From: JAZKGA01 sp040386235
GTDB taxonomy: Bacteria; Pseudomonadota; Alphaproteobacteria; Micavibrionales; Micavibrionaceae
Length of the DNA: 64,000 bases
Reading direction: 5' to 3'
NCBI GenBank assembly: GCA_040386235.1
Contig: JAZKGA010000001.1
Coordinates: forward strand, 1,302,001-1,366,000
How positions within the stretch are numbered: position 1 is the stretch's first letter; the number at the start of each line of letters is the position of its first letter. The notes under the pieces are model-generated. The model did no database searches. It saw only the letters and a list, made by a program, of their open reading frames with translations, and was not told the origin of the DNA. The position numbers were made by a program, and so were the translations under genes. Positions 43,402-52,956 of the stretch are shown here, one piece after another.

Positions 43402-44481
43402 ATGCGCTTAATTCTATTCCTTTTTCTGATGCTTATCCTGCTGGCGCCCGTAAATGACGCATGGTCGAAAACACCGGGTGACCTAAAAAATGGCGCGGTT
43501 GTCATCGCCTATTTCACCATTGATGAAGACACGGGTGTGGGCGGCGTTACCCCTGAACAATTCGCGGCGCATATCAATGCGTTGGCCGAGTCCGGCGCGA
43601 ACATCATGAAATTAAGCGATATTGTCACTGCCCTGGAAACCGGCGGGACACTGCCACCAAAGGCGATCGCCTTAACATTCGAAGGCGCGTCGCACAGCAA
43701 TGCGCGCTATGCCTGGCCGTTACTGATCGACCGTAAATGGCCCTTTACCGTTTTTGTGTCAGCCGGCCAAATGCAGCAATCGGCGTCCTATCTTGATGCC
43801 GAAGCGGTGAAAGCCCTGGCCCGGACCAAAGGCGTGACAATCGGCGCAATGCCCAGTTCTTATGATGCAACCACGCAAGGGTCCCAGGAATTCTGGCGCA
43901 GCCTGAATGTCACCCGGGCCACAATCCGCGACTTGACGGGCCAGTCACCGACCCTGTTTGCCTATCCACAAGGCATCCCGCCGCGCGATTTTACTGGCAG
44001 CCTTCAGAAACACGGGTTCAAAGCCGGTTTTGGCCAGCAATCGGGGGTCGTTTCAACCTATAATCCCCGTTGGCTTTTGCCCCGTTATACGATGGCGCAA
44101 GGTGTGGCGGGTGATGATCGCATTCGCACTCTGCTGCGCGCCGCGCCGATGCCGGCCTTTGATGCCAGTCCGTTAAGCGGCTTTGTCACCGCCAACCCGC
44201 CCCCTATTGGCTTTACCCTGCATGCCAGCCTGATCCACCGCGCGGGACAAATGGCCTGCACCGCGTCTGATGGACAAAAGGGGCAGATTTCACGTCTGGG
44301 CAAAGACCGGATCGAGGTCCGTTTTGCCCAGGCCACGCCCAAAACGCGGCTGCGCGTCAACTGCATCCTGCCAGACGGCACCGATGACAATGGTGATGAT
44401 ATTTATCGCTGGCTGGGTTTCTTATACGAAATGCCGACGGATACCAAACCGGCCGTTACGCCGCTTCGCGTACCTCAATAA
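43402..44481 (+). CDS. Secreted NodB-fold polysaccharide deacetylase-like protein, probably inactive
   Basis: 359 aa with a signal peptide (FLFLMLILLAPVNDAWS). The NodB fold is visible from ~30 to 250: VVIAYFTIDEDTG, KAIALTFEGAS, WPFTVFVSAGQM, FAYPQG. Active deacetylases have TFDDG and an HxxxH metal pair; here the first motif is TFEGAS (Glu94, Gly95) and the second reads GAMPSSYD without His, so metal binding and catalysis should be lost. The last ~100 residues are a separate beta-rich domain. It may bind glycans rather than deacetylate them. Overlaps the nifU-like gene by 26 bases at the 3' end. Confidence 0.78.
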   Translation: MRLILFLFLMLILLAPVNDAWSKTPGDLKNGAVVIAYFTIDEDTGVGGVTPEQFAAHINALAESGANIMKLSDIVTALETGGTLPPKAIALTFEGASHSNARYAWPLLIDRKWPFTVFVSAGQMQQSASYLDAEAVKALARTKGVTIGAMPSSYDATTQGSQEFWRSLNVTRATIRDLTGQSPTLFAYPQGIPPRDFTGSLQKHGFKAGFGQQSGVVSTYNPRWLLPRYTMAQGVAGDDRIRTLLRAAPMPAFDASPLSGFVTANPPPIGFTLHASLIHRAGQMACTASDGQKGQISRLGKDRIEVRFAQATPKTRLRVNCILPDGTDDNGDDIYRWLGFLYEMPTDTKPAVTPLRVPQ

Positions 44482-45025
44482 CCTCGGGCACATAGGTTTG
44501 CAGCATATTTTCAATGCCGCTTTTTAACGTGGCTGACGCGCTGGGGCAGCCGGAACAAGCACCCTGCATCCGCACATACAAAACGCCATCTTCGAAACTG
44601 TCCAACGTGATATCGCCGCCATCCCGCGCTACGGCAGGCCTGACATACATATCCAATACGTCCTGTATTCTTAACAGCAGGGCCGTATCCGCCTCATTCC
44701 TTGCCGACAGGTCGGATACAGATGCCCCACCAACAGCATCATGCAGAACCGGCAGGCCACTGGTAAAGTGCGTCATTAAAGTCGCAAGAATATGCGCCTT
44801 CAGAAAGGCCCAGTCCTGATCCGCATCTTTTGTCACCGTAATATAATCGGTGGTCATGAACACACCCGCGACCCCGTTGATGCGAAACAAGGCAGCCGCC
44901 AGCGGCGATCCCGATTTTGCCGCCTCTTCCGTTTTAAATTCCACCACGCCTTTGGCCAGAACTGGCAGGCCTGGAAAGAATTTCAACGAGGATGGGTTCG
45001 GCGTTTCTTCCGTCTGAATAAACAT
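44456..45025 (-). CDS. NifU/NFU1-type iron-sulfur scaffold protein
   Basis: 189 aa. The N-terminal Nfu domain is FIQTEETPNPSSLKFFPG...; the C-terminal NifU domain is ~110-180 with VRPAVARDGGDITLDSF and the cluster-binding CSGC pair (GACSGCPSAS). It resembles mitochondrial NFU1/HIRIP5 and probably delivers 4Fe-4S clusters. Belongs to the murJ-trpS-nifU-tsaB neighbourhood. Confidence 0.93.
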   Translation of the reverse strand: MFIQTEETPNPSSLKFFPGLPVLAKGVVEFKTEEAAKSGSPLAAALFRINGVAGVFMTTDYITVTKDADQDWAFLKAHILATLMTHFTSGLPVLHDAVGGASVSDLSARNEADTALLLRIQDVLDMYVRPAVARDGGDITLDSFEDGVLYVRMQGACSGCPSASATLKSGIENMLQTYVPEVIEVREAA

Positions 45026-45027
45026 GA

Positions 45028-45699
45028 CTACTCGCTAAAATACGCGTTGCGCGTTTTGTCTTTAAACAAGAAATCCATACGTTTGCGATCGGCATAATCT
45101 CCGCCCACAGATTCATGCGCCCGTTTCGGCATGTCGATGGATTTCAGGATACCCAGGAAAACCGGCCGCCAGTATTCAAATGCCTGCGGATCGACGGTAC
45201 ATTCCAAGATATACACATAATCGCGATACAGGCTGGCCGCCAGAATGCCCGAACGCGGCATACCGGTTTGCGGATGCGCGATTGTGAAAGACGCCGATGA
45301 CACCGACCCATGCCCACGGCCAAACCCGCCATCTTCGGTCAAGAAGCTGACCGACACATTGTCGTACTGGGCCAGGTATTTATCCCAGAATGCCTGTGAC
45401 ACAGCACGTTTCTGCACAGCAGATGCCAGCGAGGCAGGATACACCATATAGCGTCTTTCCGGACGGGCCTTCAGGCGGCATTGGGCGTGTTCGCCCTTGC
45501 TGGGGGCAGCGATCGTAACCAGGTCATCAGGTTGCAGGCTGGCAACACTGCGCCACGTATCGGGATATGACAGGCTGGCCCCTGTCTTGCTGTCCTGCCA
45601 CACGGCATAATCCGCACGGGCCGGCACAGCACCCAAACTCATGCCCCCTATAACGGCCAAGGCCACAGCAACATTTAATATCATCCGGCGCATCTGCAT
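45028..45699 (-). CDS. Exported protein of unknown function
   Basis: 223 aa with a signal peptide (ALAVIGGMSLGAVPARA). The mature part starts DYAVWQDSKTGASLSYPDTWR, a pattern of periplasmic proteins with a PsbP/Mog1-like fold, then AQCRLKARPERRYMVYPAS and a Cys at EC in ILECTVD that could pair with it. ATG 45699 follows AAGGAAT. Two bases separate its stop from the nifU-like gene. Confidence 0.7.
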   Translation of the reverse strand: MQMRRMILNVAVALAVIGGMSLGAVPARADYAVWQDSKTGASLSYPDTWRSVASLQPDDLVTIAAPSKGEHAQCRLKARPERRYMVYPASLASAVQKRAVSQAFWDKYLAQYDNVSVSFLTEDGGFGRGHGSVSSASFTIAHPQTGMPRSGILAASLYRDYVYILECTVDPQAFEYWRPVFLGILKSIDMPKRAHESVGGDYADRKRMDFLFKDKTRNAYFSE

Positions 45700-45721
45700 T
45701 ATTCCTTTTTCAAAATCTATC

Positions 45722-46732
45722 TTATCGCCAAAAACCCATAATATCCAGCATCTCCTCGACCACCGGCTTGGCAATCGCCTCTGCCTTTTTCTGGCCTTCG
45801 TGCAGGATCTTATCCAGTTCCGTTTGATGATCGGTCAGCAATTCACGCAGGCGCGCACTGATCGGGGCCAAAACGGACACTGTCATATCGGCCAGGGCCG
45901 GTTTAAACACGCCGAACCCCTGCCCGCCATATTCACGCAGCACATCCGCTTTGGTCATGCCCGCCAGGCTGGCATACATCGCAACCAGATTTTCGGCCTC
46001 AGACCGCCCGGCCAAGCCCGCCACTTCCGATGGCAGGACATCTGCGTCAGATTTTGCACGCTTGATCTTGTCCGCAATCATGTCAGGTGTGTCGGCCAGA
46101 TTAATGCGGGACATGTCAGATTCCGCGCTTTTGCTCATCTTCTGTGTGCCGTCACGCAGCGACATAACCCGCGTGGTTTCACCCATAATCAGCGGGCGCG
46201 GTTCAGGGAAGAAATCAACGCCATAGCGATGGTTGAATGTCCCCGCAATATCGCGGGCCAACTCGACATGCTGTTTCTGGTCATCCCCAACCGGCACGTC
46301 TGTTGCCTTGTAAATCATGATATCGGCGGCCATCAAGACCGGATAGGCATACAGGCCCAGCCCGGCTTTTTCAGCGTTCTTGCTCGCTTTATCCTTAAAC
46401 TGCGTCATGCGATCCAGCTTGCCAATCTGGGTCATGGTGGCCAACAGCCACATGGCTTCGGCGTGTTGTTTCACACTGCTTTGCGCGAAAATAGCTGATT
46501 TGCGCACATCAATCCCGGCGGCAATGTACGCCGCGGCAATTTCGCGCGTATTGGCGGCCAGCATGGCGCGGTCATAAGGAACCGTAATGGCGTGCAGATC
46601 GACGACGCAGAACAGGCATTCCACGCCCGGCTGATCCTGCAACGCGACCCAGTTTTTCAAAGCGCCCAGATAATTGCCAACATGCAAGGCATTCGTGGGC
46701 TGCATCCCGGATAAAATACGCTTAGATGACAT
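45722..46732 (-). CDS. trpS: Tryptophanyl-tRNA synthetase
   Basis: 336 aa, class I synthetase. SGMQPTNALHVGNYLGAL contains the HIGH variant HVGN; KMSKSAES is the KMSKS loop; VDLHAITVPYD and MAADIMIYKATDVPVGDDQKQH are the family signatures. Overlaps murJ by 11 bases. Confidence 0.97.
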   Translation of the reverse strand: MSSKRILSGMQPTNALHVGNYLGALKNWVALQDQPGVECLFCVVDLHAITVPYDRAMLAANTREIAAAYIAAGIDVRKSAIFAQSSVKQHAEAMWLLATMTQIGKLDRMTQFKDKASKNAEKAGLGLYAYPVLMAADIMIYKATDVPVGDDQKQHVELARDIAGTFNHRYGVDFFPEPRPLIMGETTRVMSLRDGTQKMSKSAESDMSRINLADTPDMIADKIKRAKSDADVLPSEVAGLAGRSEAENLVAMYASLAGMTKADVLREYGGQGFGVFKPALADMTVSVLAPISARLRELLTDHQTELDKILHEGQKKAEAIAKPVVEEMLDIMGFWR

Positions 46733-48305
46733 GGACGGCGGCGGCTTTCGGTTGGCGGGTTAAGAATTGGCGGATATCAGACAGGCGCATCACGCCCAGG
46801 CCGAAGATAACAGCAAAATAACAACCTCCGCCCGCGGCGACAAGCCCCGCAAGTGCAAGTGTGGCGACACCTGTGCTGGACGCATAAAGCTGATCGTGCA
46901 GCATCGTGCTAAGCAGTAACAACAGAATAGCCATCAGGGCCGAGGCGCAAAAAATAATCGGGAAATTGCGGTGTGACCGGTCATCCAACTGCGCCGCTTT
47001 TTTATCGCGGTTGGCACGCCACATCAACGCGAATTGCAGCCAGCCGACAATACCAGTCCCAAGCGCGATCCCCGCCACCCCCAGAAAAGGTGATAATGTC
47101 AGGGCAAGGACGATGTTGGTAATGGTTGAAATCGCCGCCATTTTAACCGGCGTGATCGTGTCGTGATCGGCCCAAGATATGGACGCAAGAACCTTTAACG
47201 ACACATAAGCGGGCAGGCCCAACGCATACCCCATCAAAACGTGCGAAACCCGCAGCGTATCCTGGGATGTAAATTCGCCGCGCTCAAACAGCACATGAAT
47301 GACCGGTGCGGGGATGACCAGCAGGGCGACAGCAGCGGGCAAGGCCAGCAGAAAACAGATTTCCAATGCGCGGTTGAACAGGCGCTGCGCCTCCTCACGC
47401 TCCCCCGCACTGACGGCACGCGACAGCATGGGCAACAGGGCAGTCCCAATCGCAACACCGATAACGCCCAGCGGCAATTGGTTCAAACGATCTGCGTAAT
47501 ACAGGGATGAAATCGACCCGGCCGCCAGGAACGACGCGATAATCATATCGGCAAACATGTTAATCTGGACGATCCCCGCCCCCAGAATGCCCGGCCCCAT
47601 CAAACGGCCCAAATGACGGATCTTGTCGTCCAGAACCGGACGGCGCAGCGTGAATTTAATCCGATAGCGCCGCATGAACCACAACATCATCAGCATCTGC
47701 AGAAGACCTGAAATACTGACAGCCCAGGCCATGGCATAGCCGACCGTTGTGAAATGCGTCCCAATCAAAAGGGCCAGAACCAGGCAGCCGTTAAACAGAA
47801 TGGGGGCCGCGGCAAACGGGCCGAATTTATCATGCGCATTCAACATCCCGCCGAACAGCGCGGTCAGGGACATAAAGAACAGATACGGGAAAGAAATCCG
47901 GCTTAACGCAACCGCCAGGTCGAATTGCGCCCCGCCATCCGTTGCCCCTGTGCCGAACCCTGGCGCAATCAAATGAATAACCACGGGCATAAAGACCATG
48001 AATATCAGGATACACGGGGCCAAAATCACACTCATCCACGTGACAGCGTTGCCAGCAAAGCGGGCAGCGGCGTCTTCGCCTTCCTGCGTCATGGATTTGG
48101 AATAAATCGGTATAAATGACACGCTAAACGCACCTTCAGCCGTGACACGCCGAAAGAAATTCGGCAATTTCAGCGCGACAAAAAACGCGTCAGCGACCAT
48201 GCCCACCCCGACATATTTGGCCGTCAGGATATCGCGGACCAACCCGACAACGCGGCTTAGCATCGTCAGCGCACCCATCGTCAACATGGCTTTGACAAGT
48301 TTCAT
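46722..48305 (-). CDS. murJ: Lipid II flippase MurJ
   Basis: 527 aa, MOP-superfamily membrane protein with about 14 spans. Flips lipid II for peptidoglycan synthesis. GALTMLSRVVGLVRDILTAKYVG, ALKLPNFFRRVTAEGAFSVSFIPI and ERGEFTSQDT are MurJ hallmarks. ATG 48305 is used; the longer frame is antisense to ubiE. Divergent from ubiE with 43 bases between starts. Confidence 0.95.
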   Translation of the reverse strand: MKLVKAMLTMGALTMLSRVVGLVRDILTAKYVGVGMVADAFFVALKLPNFFRRVTAEGAFSVSFIPIYSKSMTQEGEDAAARFAGNAVTWMSVILAPCILIFMVFMPVVIHLIAPGFGTGATDGGAQFDLAVALSRISFPYLFFMSLTALFGGMLNAHDKFGPFAAAPILFNGCLVLALLIGTHFTTVGYAMAWAVSISGLLQMLMMLWFMRRYRIKFTLRRPVLDDKIRHLGRLMGPGILGAGIVQINMFADMIIASFLAAGSISSLYYADRLNQLPLGVIGVAIGTALLPMLSRAVSAGEREEAQRLFNRALEICFLLALPAAVALLVIPAPVIHVLFERGEFTSQDTLRVSHVLMGYALGLPAYVSLKVLASISWADHDTITPVKMAAISTITNIVLALTLSPFLGVAGIALGTGIVGWLQFALMWRANRDKKAAQLDDRSHRNFPIIFCASALMAILLLLLSTMLHDQLYASSTGVATLALAGLVAAGGGCYFAVIFGLGVMRLSDIRQFLTRQPKAAAVHVI

Positions 48306-48348
48306 GCAACACGTGTAACACGTAATGAAGATGCAACAAGAGGCAAAC

Positions 48349-49122
48349 ATGACCACCGACACCCCCAACCCACAAAAAAATCCCGAACGTGAATGGTTCG
48401 GCAATACGCAAGTGACGCCGAGTGAAAAAACGGCACGTGTTCTGGGCGTTTTCGATTCCGTCGCCACGAAGTACGATATTATGAACGACGCGATGTCGGG
48501 TGGCATGCATCGCCTGTGGAAAAACCGCCTGATCCGCGTGATCCGGCCACGCCGCAACATGCGATTCCTGGACGTTGCCGGCGGTACTGGGGACATCGCA
48601 TTTCGCCTGCATGATGCCACCCGTGGGGATGCCCCGATAACGGTGTGCGACATTAATGCCAGCATGCTGGAAGTCGGGCGGGCACGGGCCATTGATACGG
48701 GCCGTTTGCAAAACCTGGAATGGGTCGTCGGCAACGCCGAAATCCTGCCCTTTCCGGATGCACATTTCGATGTTGTGACGATTGCATTCGGCCTGCGCAA
48801 CGTCACGCATATTGATATGGCATTGAACGAATTCCGTCGCGTCCTGCGCCCCGGTGGACGGTTTTACTGCCTGGAATTTTCACACGTCAACGATCCGCTG
48901 TTGCGCCGTCTTTATAATATATATTCCGACACCGTTATCCCACGGCTGGGCCAGATGATTGCAGGGGATCGCGAGAGCTATGATTACCTGGTCGAAAGCA
49001 TCCGTAAATTTCCCAAGCGCGGCATCCTAGAGCAACGTATGCGGCAGGCGGGTTTTGACAAAGCGGAAAGCTGGACAATGACGGCGGGCGTCGTCGCGGT
49101 CCATGCGGGATATGTCTATTAA
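48349..49122 (+). CDS. ubiE: Ubiquinone/menaquinone C-methyltransferase
   Basis: 257 aa. C-methylation of the quinone ring. VFDSVATKYDIMNDAMSGGMHRLWK, FLDVAGGTGDIAFR (SAM motif I), FPDAHFDVVTIAFGLRNVTH and RVLRPGGRFYCLEFS are diagnostic. ATG 48349 after AGAGG is preferred over the in-frame ATG 48325. Together with the UbiK-like and UbiH-like genes it shows aerobic ubiquinone synthesis. Confidence 0.96.
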   Translation: MTTDTPNPQKNPEREWFGNTQVTPSEKTARVLGVFDSVATKYDIMNDAMSGGMHRLWKNRLIRVIRPRRNMRFLDVAGGTGDIAFRLHDATRGDAPITVCDINASMLEVGRARAIDTGRLQNLEWVVGNAEILPFPDAHFDVVTIAFGLRNVTHIDMALNEFRRVLRPGGRFYCLEFSHVNDPLLRRLYNIYSDTVIPRLGQMIAGDRESYDYLVESIRKFPKRGILEQRMRQAGFDKAESWTMTAGVVAVHAGYVY

Positions 49123-49284
49123 ACCCTTGCGTTTTCTATAACTCCTCAAAATAATTTTTGCGCTTATGCAAAAAGTACTTGCGTGTACGTGTCAATTGGG
49201 CGATAAGATTCTCACGCTGATGCGGGGTATCCCTGTGCCAGTTTTAATAAAAGAAAACCGTGTTCAACTAAAAAGGGAAACCCA

Positions 49285-49647
49285 ATGAACAAGACAACAT
49301 TGACCGCTATTGCTGCTGCTGTAATCGTTGCGATTGCTGCTGTAAGCTACTTCTCAACATCAAACCAGCCTGCACAAGACGCTAACGGCGTTGCTCCTGC
49401 TGCTGGCGAACAAGCTGCTGCTGCCGCTGATGCTGCTGCCGATGCTGCTGCTGAAGCTGCTTCGAACGTAGAACAAGCTGCTGAAACAGCTGCTGATGCT
49501 TCTGCTGAAGCCGCTGCTGACACAGCTGAAGCAACAACTGATGCTGCTGAAGGCGCTGCTGATGCTGCCGCTGACGCTGCTGATGCTGCTCATGACGCTG
49601 CTGACGAAGCACAAGACGCTGCTGCTGATGCAGCTGCTGCTCACTAA
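49285..49647 (+). CDS. Alanine-rich acidic helical protein with N-terminal membrane anchor
   Basis: 120 aa. Residues 6-24 are a signal/membrane segment (LTAIAAAVIVAIAAVSYF). From ~34 the chain is about half Ala, spaced by Asp, Glu, Thr and few others in 11/7-residue-like repeats (AAADAAADAAAEAA, AAETAADASAEAAADTAEA), predicted to be a long amphipathic or coiled helix like LEA proteins. The Ala codons are overwhelmingly GCT, unlike neighbours that use GCC and GCG, which suggests strong expression. AAGGGA precedes the start and a strong terminator follows, so it is a single-gene unit. Confidence 0.8.
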   Translation: MNKTTLTAIAAAVIVAIAAVSYFSTSNQPAQDANGVAPAAGEQAAAAADAAADAAAEAASNVEQAAETAADASAEAAADTAEATTDAAEGAADAAADAADAAHDAADEAQDAAADAAAAH

Positions 49648-49687
49648 TTCTTTTCAACTGACCTGATTTTTCAGGTTGGATGAATAC

Positions 49688-49727
49688 GAAACCGGCCCGG
49701 GATATCTCTCGTGGCCGGTTTCTTTTT
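49688..49727 (+). terminator. Intrinsic terminator after the Ala-rich gene
   Basis: GAAACCGGCC, 15-base loop, GGCCGGTTTC and TTTTT. A second smaller hairpin, ACCTGA/TCAGGT, lies at about 49661-49676 just upstream. Confidence 0.9.
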
Positions 49728-49811
49728 ACCCACAATCTAAACGCCTCAACACCCCTGTTCCGCTTGCTTTCGCGCTGCCAAACCGTTTAGGTAGAGGGCA
49801 GGAGAATAGAC

Positions 49812-50270
49812 ATGACCAATCTTGTAAATGTTGACGTTGTTCAACTGCCCCACGGGGCCGATTTGCCCCTGCCCAGTTATAATACGCCTGGCTCTGCCGC
49901 CATGGATGCGCTGGCCGCGATCGATCAGGACATTGTGTTACAGCCGGGCGATTGGCAGTTGATCCCCACGGGCCTGGCTATGGCCATTCCGGAAGGGTTT
50001 GAGTTACAAATCCGCGCGCGATCCGGCCTGACCGCCAAGCATGCGATTATTGTGCTGAACGGCCCCGCCACTATCGATTCCGATTATCGCGGTGAGCTTA
50101 AAGTTATCCTGGCCAACCAAGGCAAAGAAGCCTTTACCGTCACCCGCGGCATGCGGATCGCCCAGATGGTGATTGCGCCGTGTTACCATGCTGTCTGGAA
50201 ACCTGCTGCCACCTTGCCGGATACGGAACGGGGTGCAGGTGGTTTTGGCTCTACCGGAACACATGGCTAA
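49812..50270 (+). CDS. dut: Deoxyuridine triphosphatase
   Basis: 152 aa. Hydrolyses dUTP to dUMP. The five motifs are visible: GSAAMDALAAID, RSGLTAKHAIIVLNGPATIDSDYRGELKVILANQG split over motifs 2 to 4, and RGAGGFGSTG at the C-terminus. The stop overlaps the mutS start, coupling two genome-integrity genes. Confidence 0.96.
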   Translation: MTNLVNVDVVQLPHGADLPLPSYNTPGSAAMDALAAIDQDIVLQPGDWQLIPTGLAMAIPEGFELQIRARSGLTAKHAIIVLNGPATIDSDYRGELKVILANQGKEAFTVTRGMRIAQMVIAPCYHAVWKPAATLPDTERGAGGFGSTGTHG

Positions 50271-52956
50271 TTCACCCTCGATGTCCTTATCCCCCACCAA
50301 AACTCTGGACGACTATCTCGCTGACGGCCATACGCCGATGATGGCGCAGTACATGGCGGTCAAAGCCCAGCATCCGGATTGTATGATTTTTTACCGGATG
50401 GGGGATTTTTACGAGTTATTCTTTGAAGATGCGGAAACGGCGGCGCGCGCCCTTGATATAACCCTGACCAAACGCGGGCGCAGCCAGGGCGACGACATCC
50501 CGATGTGCGGGGTCCCCTGGCACAGCCATGAGGCCTATTTGTCCCGCCTAATCCGCCAAGGATACAAGGTCGCCATTTGCGAACAGTTAGAAACGCCGGA
50601 ACAGGCCAAGCAACGTGGCGGCGCAAAGGCGATGATCCGCCGCGACGTCATCCGCGTTATTACACCGGGCACGATCACCGAAGATACGCTGCTGCCTGCC
50701 CTGCAACACAATTACCTGGCCGCGATGGCGCAGGCCGGTGGTGAAAGTGCCATTGCCTGGGCCGATATTTCGACGGGCCAATGGTGGGTGGAAACCCTGC
50801 CGCCAGGCTCCCTCACCTCCCAGATCGCCAGGATCATGCCGAGTGAGCTGCTGTTACGGGCCAGCGTCAATAATTCGCAGACGCATATCCCCGACGGGGT
50901 GACATGCAGCCTGGTTCCGGACGCTGCGTTCGACAGTCTGCAGGCACGGCAAATCCTGTCTGGCCAATATCCAGACCATGCCTGGAACACGTTTTCAGCG
51001 GCCGAAGTCTGCGCCCTTGGCGTTATCTGGCATTACCTGACCCAGACGCAAAAAGGCAATTTGCCGATGCTGCTGGCTCCGCAACGGGTTGTGACCGGCC
51101 AAACACTGGAAATTGATCCGGCGACGCGCCGCAACCTGGAAATCACCCAGACGTTGCAAAGCCAGCGGGCGGGCAGCTTGCTGTGGGCTATCGATAAAAC
51201 ACTGACCCCCGCTGGCGCACGTCTGTTATCGGCCCGTTTGGCTGCCCCCCTGGCCAGTGCCGATGCCATCAACCAGCGCCTGGCGCAGGTTGAGCTTTTT
51301 GTCCGTGCACGTACCGCCTGCCCACGACTGTTGGCCACGTTACGCGGTCTGCCGGACGCCGAAAGGGCCGTTTCCCGCCTGACCGCCAATCGTGCTTTAC
51401 CACGTGATTTGGCTGGCCTGCGTGACGCCTTGCATCTAGCTGACGATTTGCACGCCCAGTTACAAAAACTGCCTGAAATGACTGCGATCTGGCCCGATAT
51501 TTTCGCCCAGCTGCACCAACCCGCAATCGTCAAGGCCCTGCAACAGAATTTACAACGTGCCTTACGCGACAGCTTGCCTGCCCTGCTGCGTGAAGGGGGG
51601 GTGATTGCCCAGGGTTATGACGATACTTTGGATAATTTGCGCCGCCTGCGGGATGACAGCCATCACCTGCTGCTGGCTTTGGAACAAAAATATATCAGCC
51701 TGTCCGGCATCGACTCCCTGAAAATCGTTCATAACAATATCCTTGGGTTTTACATTGAGGTTCCGGCCAAACGCGCCGATAAATTACTGGCGACGCAGGG
51801 CGGCGACCCTGCCCTGGCCAGCGTGTTTATCCACCGCCAGACTATGGCCAATGCGGTTCGTTTCACAACGCTTGACCTGACCCAGCTGGAACGTGACTTA
51901 AACGGTGCGGCCGATAAGGCTTTGGCCCATGAACAAACGCTGATTGCCCAGATTGTCGCCGACAGTATTGCCGCCGCCCCTGATATCCTGCGCATTGCCG
52001 CAGGCGTGGCCACATTGGATGTGACCCTGGCCCTGGCGGAACTGGCCGTTTCGCGGAACTATGCCCGCCCAATCATTGATGGCAGCGACAATTTCAAGAT
52101 CGCGCAGGGCCGCCATCCGGTGGTCGAAGCCGCCCTGCACGCCCATGGCGGCCAGGCCTTCGTGCCGAATGACAGTAACCTGTCAGCGGGCCAAAGCCTG
52201 TGGCTGCTGACAGGGCCGAACATGGCCGGGAAATCAACATTTTTACGGCAAAACGCCTTGATCGCCCTGATGGCCCAGATCGGGTCCTTCGTCCCTGCGG
52301 CCGCGGCCCATATTGGCGTCGTGGACAAACTCTTCTCCCGCGTGGGGGCGGCGGACGATTTGGCGCGCGGCCAATCCACGTTTATGGTCGAAATGACCGA
52401 AACCGCGACCATCCTGAACCGTGCCACCGCCCGGTCGCTGGTTATCCTGGATGAAATCGGCCGTGGGACAGCGACCTATGACGGGATGGCGATTGCCTGG
52501 GCCTGCGTTGAATATCTGCACAATGCGGTGCAGTGTCGCAGCCTGTTCGCAACGCATTACCACGAATTAACGGACCTTGAGGCGCAATTGCCGAACCTGA
52601 CCTGCTACACACTGGATGTGAAGGAATGGAAGGGCGACATCGTTTTCCTGCATACGGTTAAGGCAGGCACAGCGGACGGGTCGTACGGCCTGCATGTCGC
52701 GAAGCTGGCCGGCCTTCCCACTGCAGTTTTAAGCCGCGCGAAAACCGTCCTGGCAGGCCTGGAACGGACACATTATTTGAACCCGTCGGCCCTGCCGCTT
52801 TTTGACGCAGCTGACCCGCACGCCACCCCTGAACAGCCTGCCTATATTACTGCCCTGCTGGAAAAACTAAGCCAGGTCAGCCCTGACACACTTTCACCAC
52901 GTGAAGCCCTTGAGACACTTTACGATTTGGCTGCACTATGTAAGGATAACGCATGA
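50263..52956 (+). CDS. mutS: DNA mismatch repair protein MutS
   Basis: 897 aa. Recognises mismatches. Mismatch-binding FYRMGDFYELFFEDA with the Phe-x-Glu wedge near residue 45; TGPNMAGKSTFLRQ Walker A; LVILDEIGRGTATYDGMAIAWA Walker B; ATHYHELTDLE. ATG 50263 overlaps the dut stop; ATG 50281 is an alternative. The 3' end overlaps terC by 4 bases. Confidence 0.97.
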   Translation: MANSPSMSLSPTKTLDDYLADGHTPMMAQYMAVKAQHPDCMIFYRMGDFYELFFEDAETAARALDITLTKRGRSQGDDIPMCGVPWHSHEAYLSRLIRQGYKVAICEQLETPEQAKQRGGAKAMIRRDVIRVITPGTITEDTLLPALQHNYLAAMAQAGGESAIAWADISTGQWWVETLPPGSLTSQIARIMPSELLLRASVNNSQTHIPDGVTCSLVPDAAFDSLQARQILSGQYPDHAWNTFSAAEVCALGVIWHYLTQTQKGNLPMLLAPQRVVTGQTLEIDPATRRNLEITQTLQSQRAGSLLWAIDKTLTPAGARLLSARLAAPLASADAINQRLAQVELFVRARTACPRLLATLRGLPDAERAVSRLTANRALPRDLAGLRDALHLADDLHAQLQKLPEMTAIWPDIFAQLHQPAIVKALQQNLQRALRDSLPALLREGGVIAQGYDDTLDNLRRLRDDSHHLLLALEQKYISLSGIDSLKIVHNNILGFYIEVPAKRADKLLATQGGDPALASVFIHRQTMANAVRFTTLDLTQLERDLNGAADKALAHEQTLIAQIVADSIAAAPDILRIAAGVATLDVTLALAELAVSRNYARPIIDGSDNFKIAQGRHPVVEAALHAHGGQAFVPNDSNLSAGQSLWLLTGPNMAGKSTFLRQNALIALMAQIGSFVPAAAAHIGVVDKLFSRVGAADDLARGQSTFMVEMTETATILNRATARSLVILDEIGRGTATYDGMAIAWACVEYLHNAVQCRSLFATHYHELTDLEAQLPNLTCYTLDVKEWKGDIVFLHTVKAGTADGSYGLHVAKLAGLPTAVLSRAKTVLAGLERTHYLNPSALPLFDAADPHATPEQPAYITALLEKLSQVSPDTLSPREALETLYDLAALCKDNA

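Noticed and set aside
48190..48810. 206-codon minus-strand ORF opposite ubiE and murJ start
   Set aside because: Overlaps two well-supported genes and has no recognisable features.
49300..49640. GCT-rich repeat considered as a microsatellite or CRISPR-like array
   Set aside because: No spacers and no fixed unit length; it is a coding repeat in frame with a protein.
49360..49735. Minus-strand ORFs rich in Ser or Gln opposite the Ala-rich gene
   Set aside because: They are translations of the complementary GCT repeat; the plus-strand frame has the ribosome-binding site, membrane segment and terminator.
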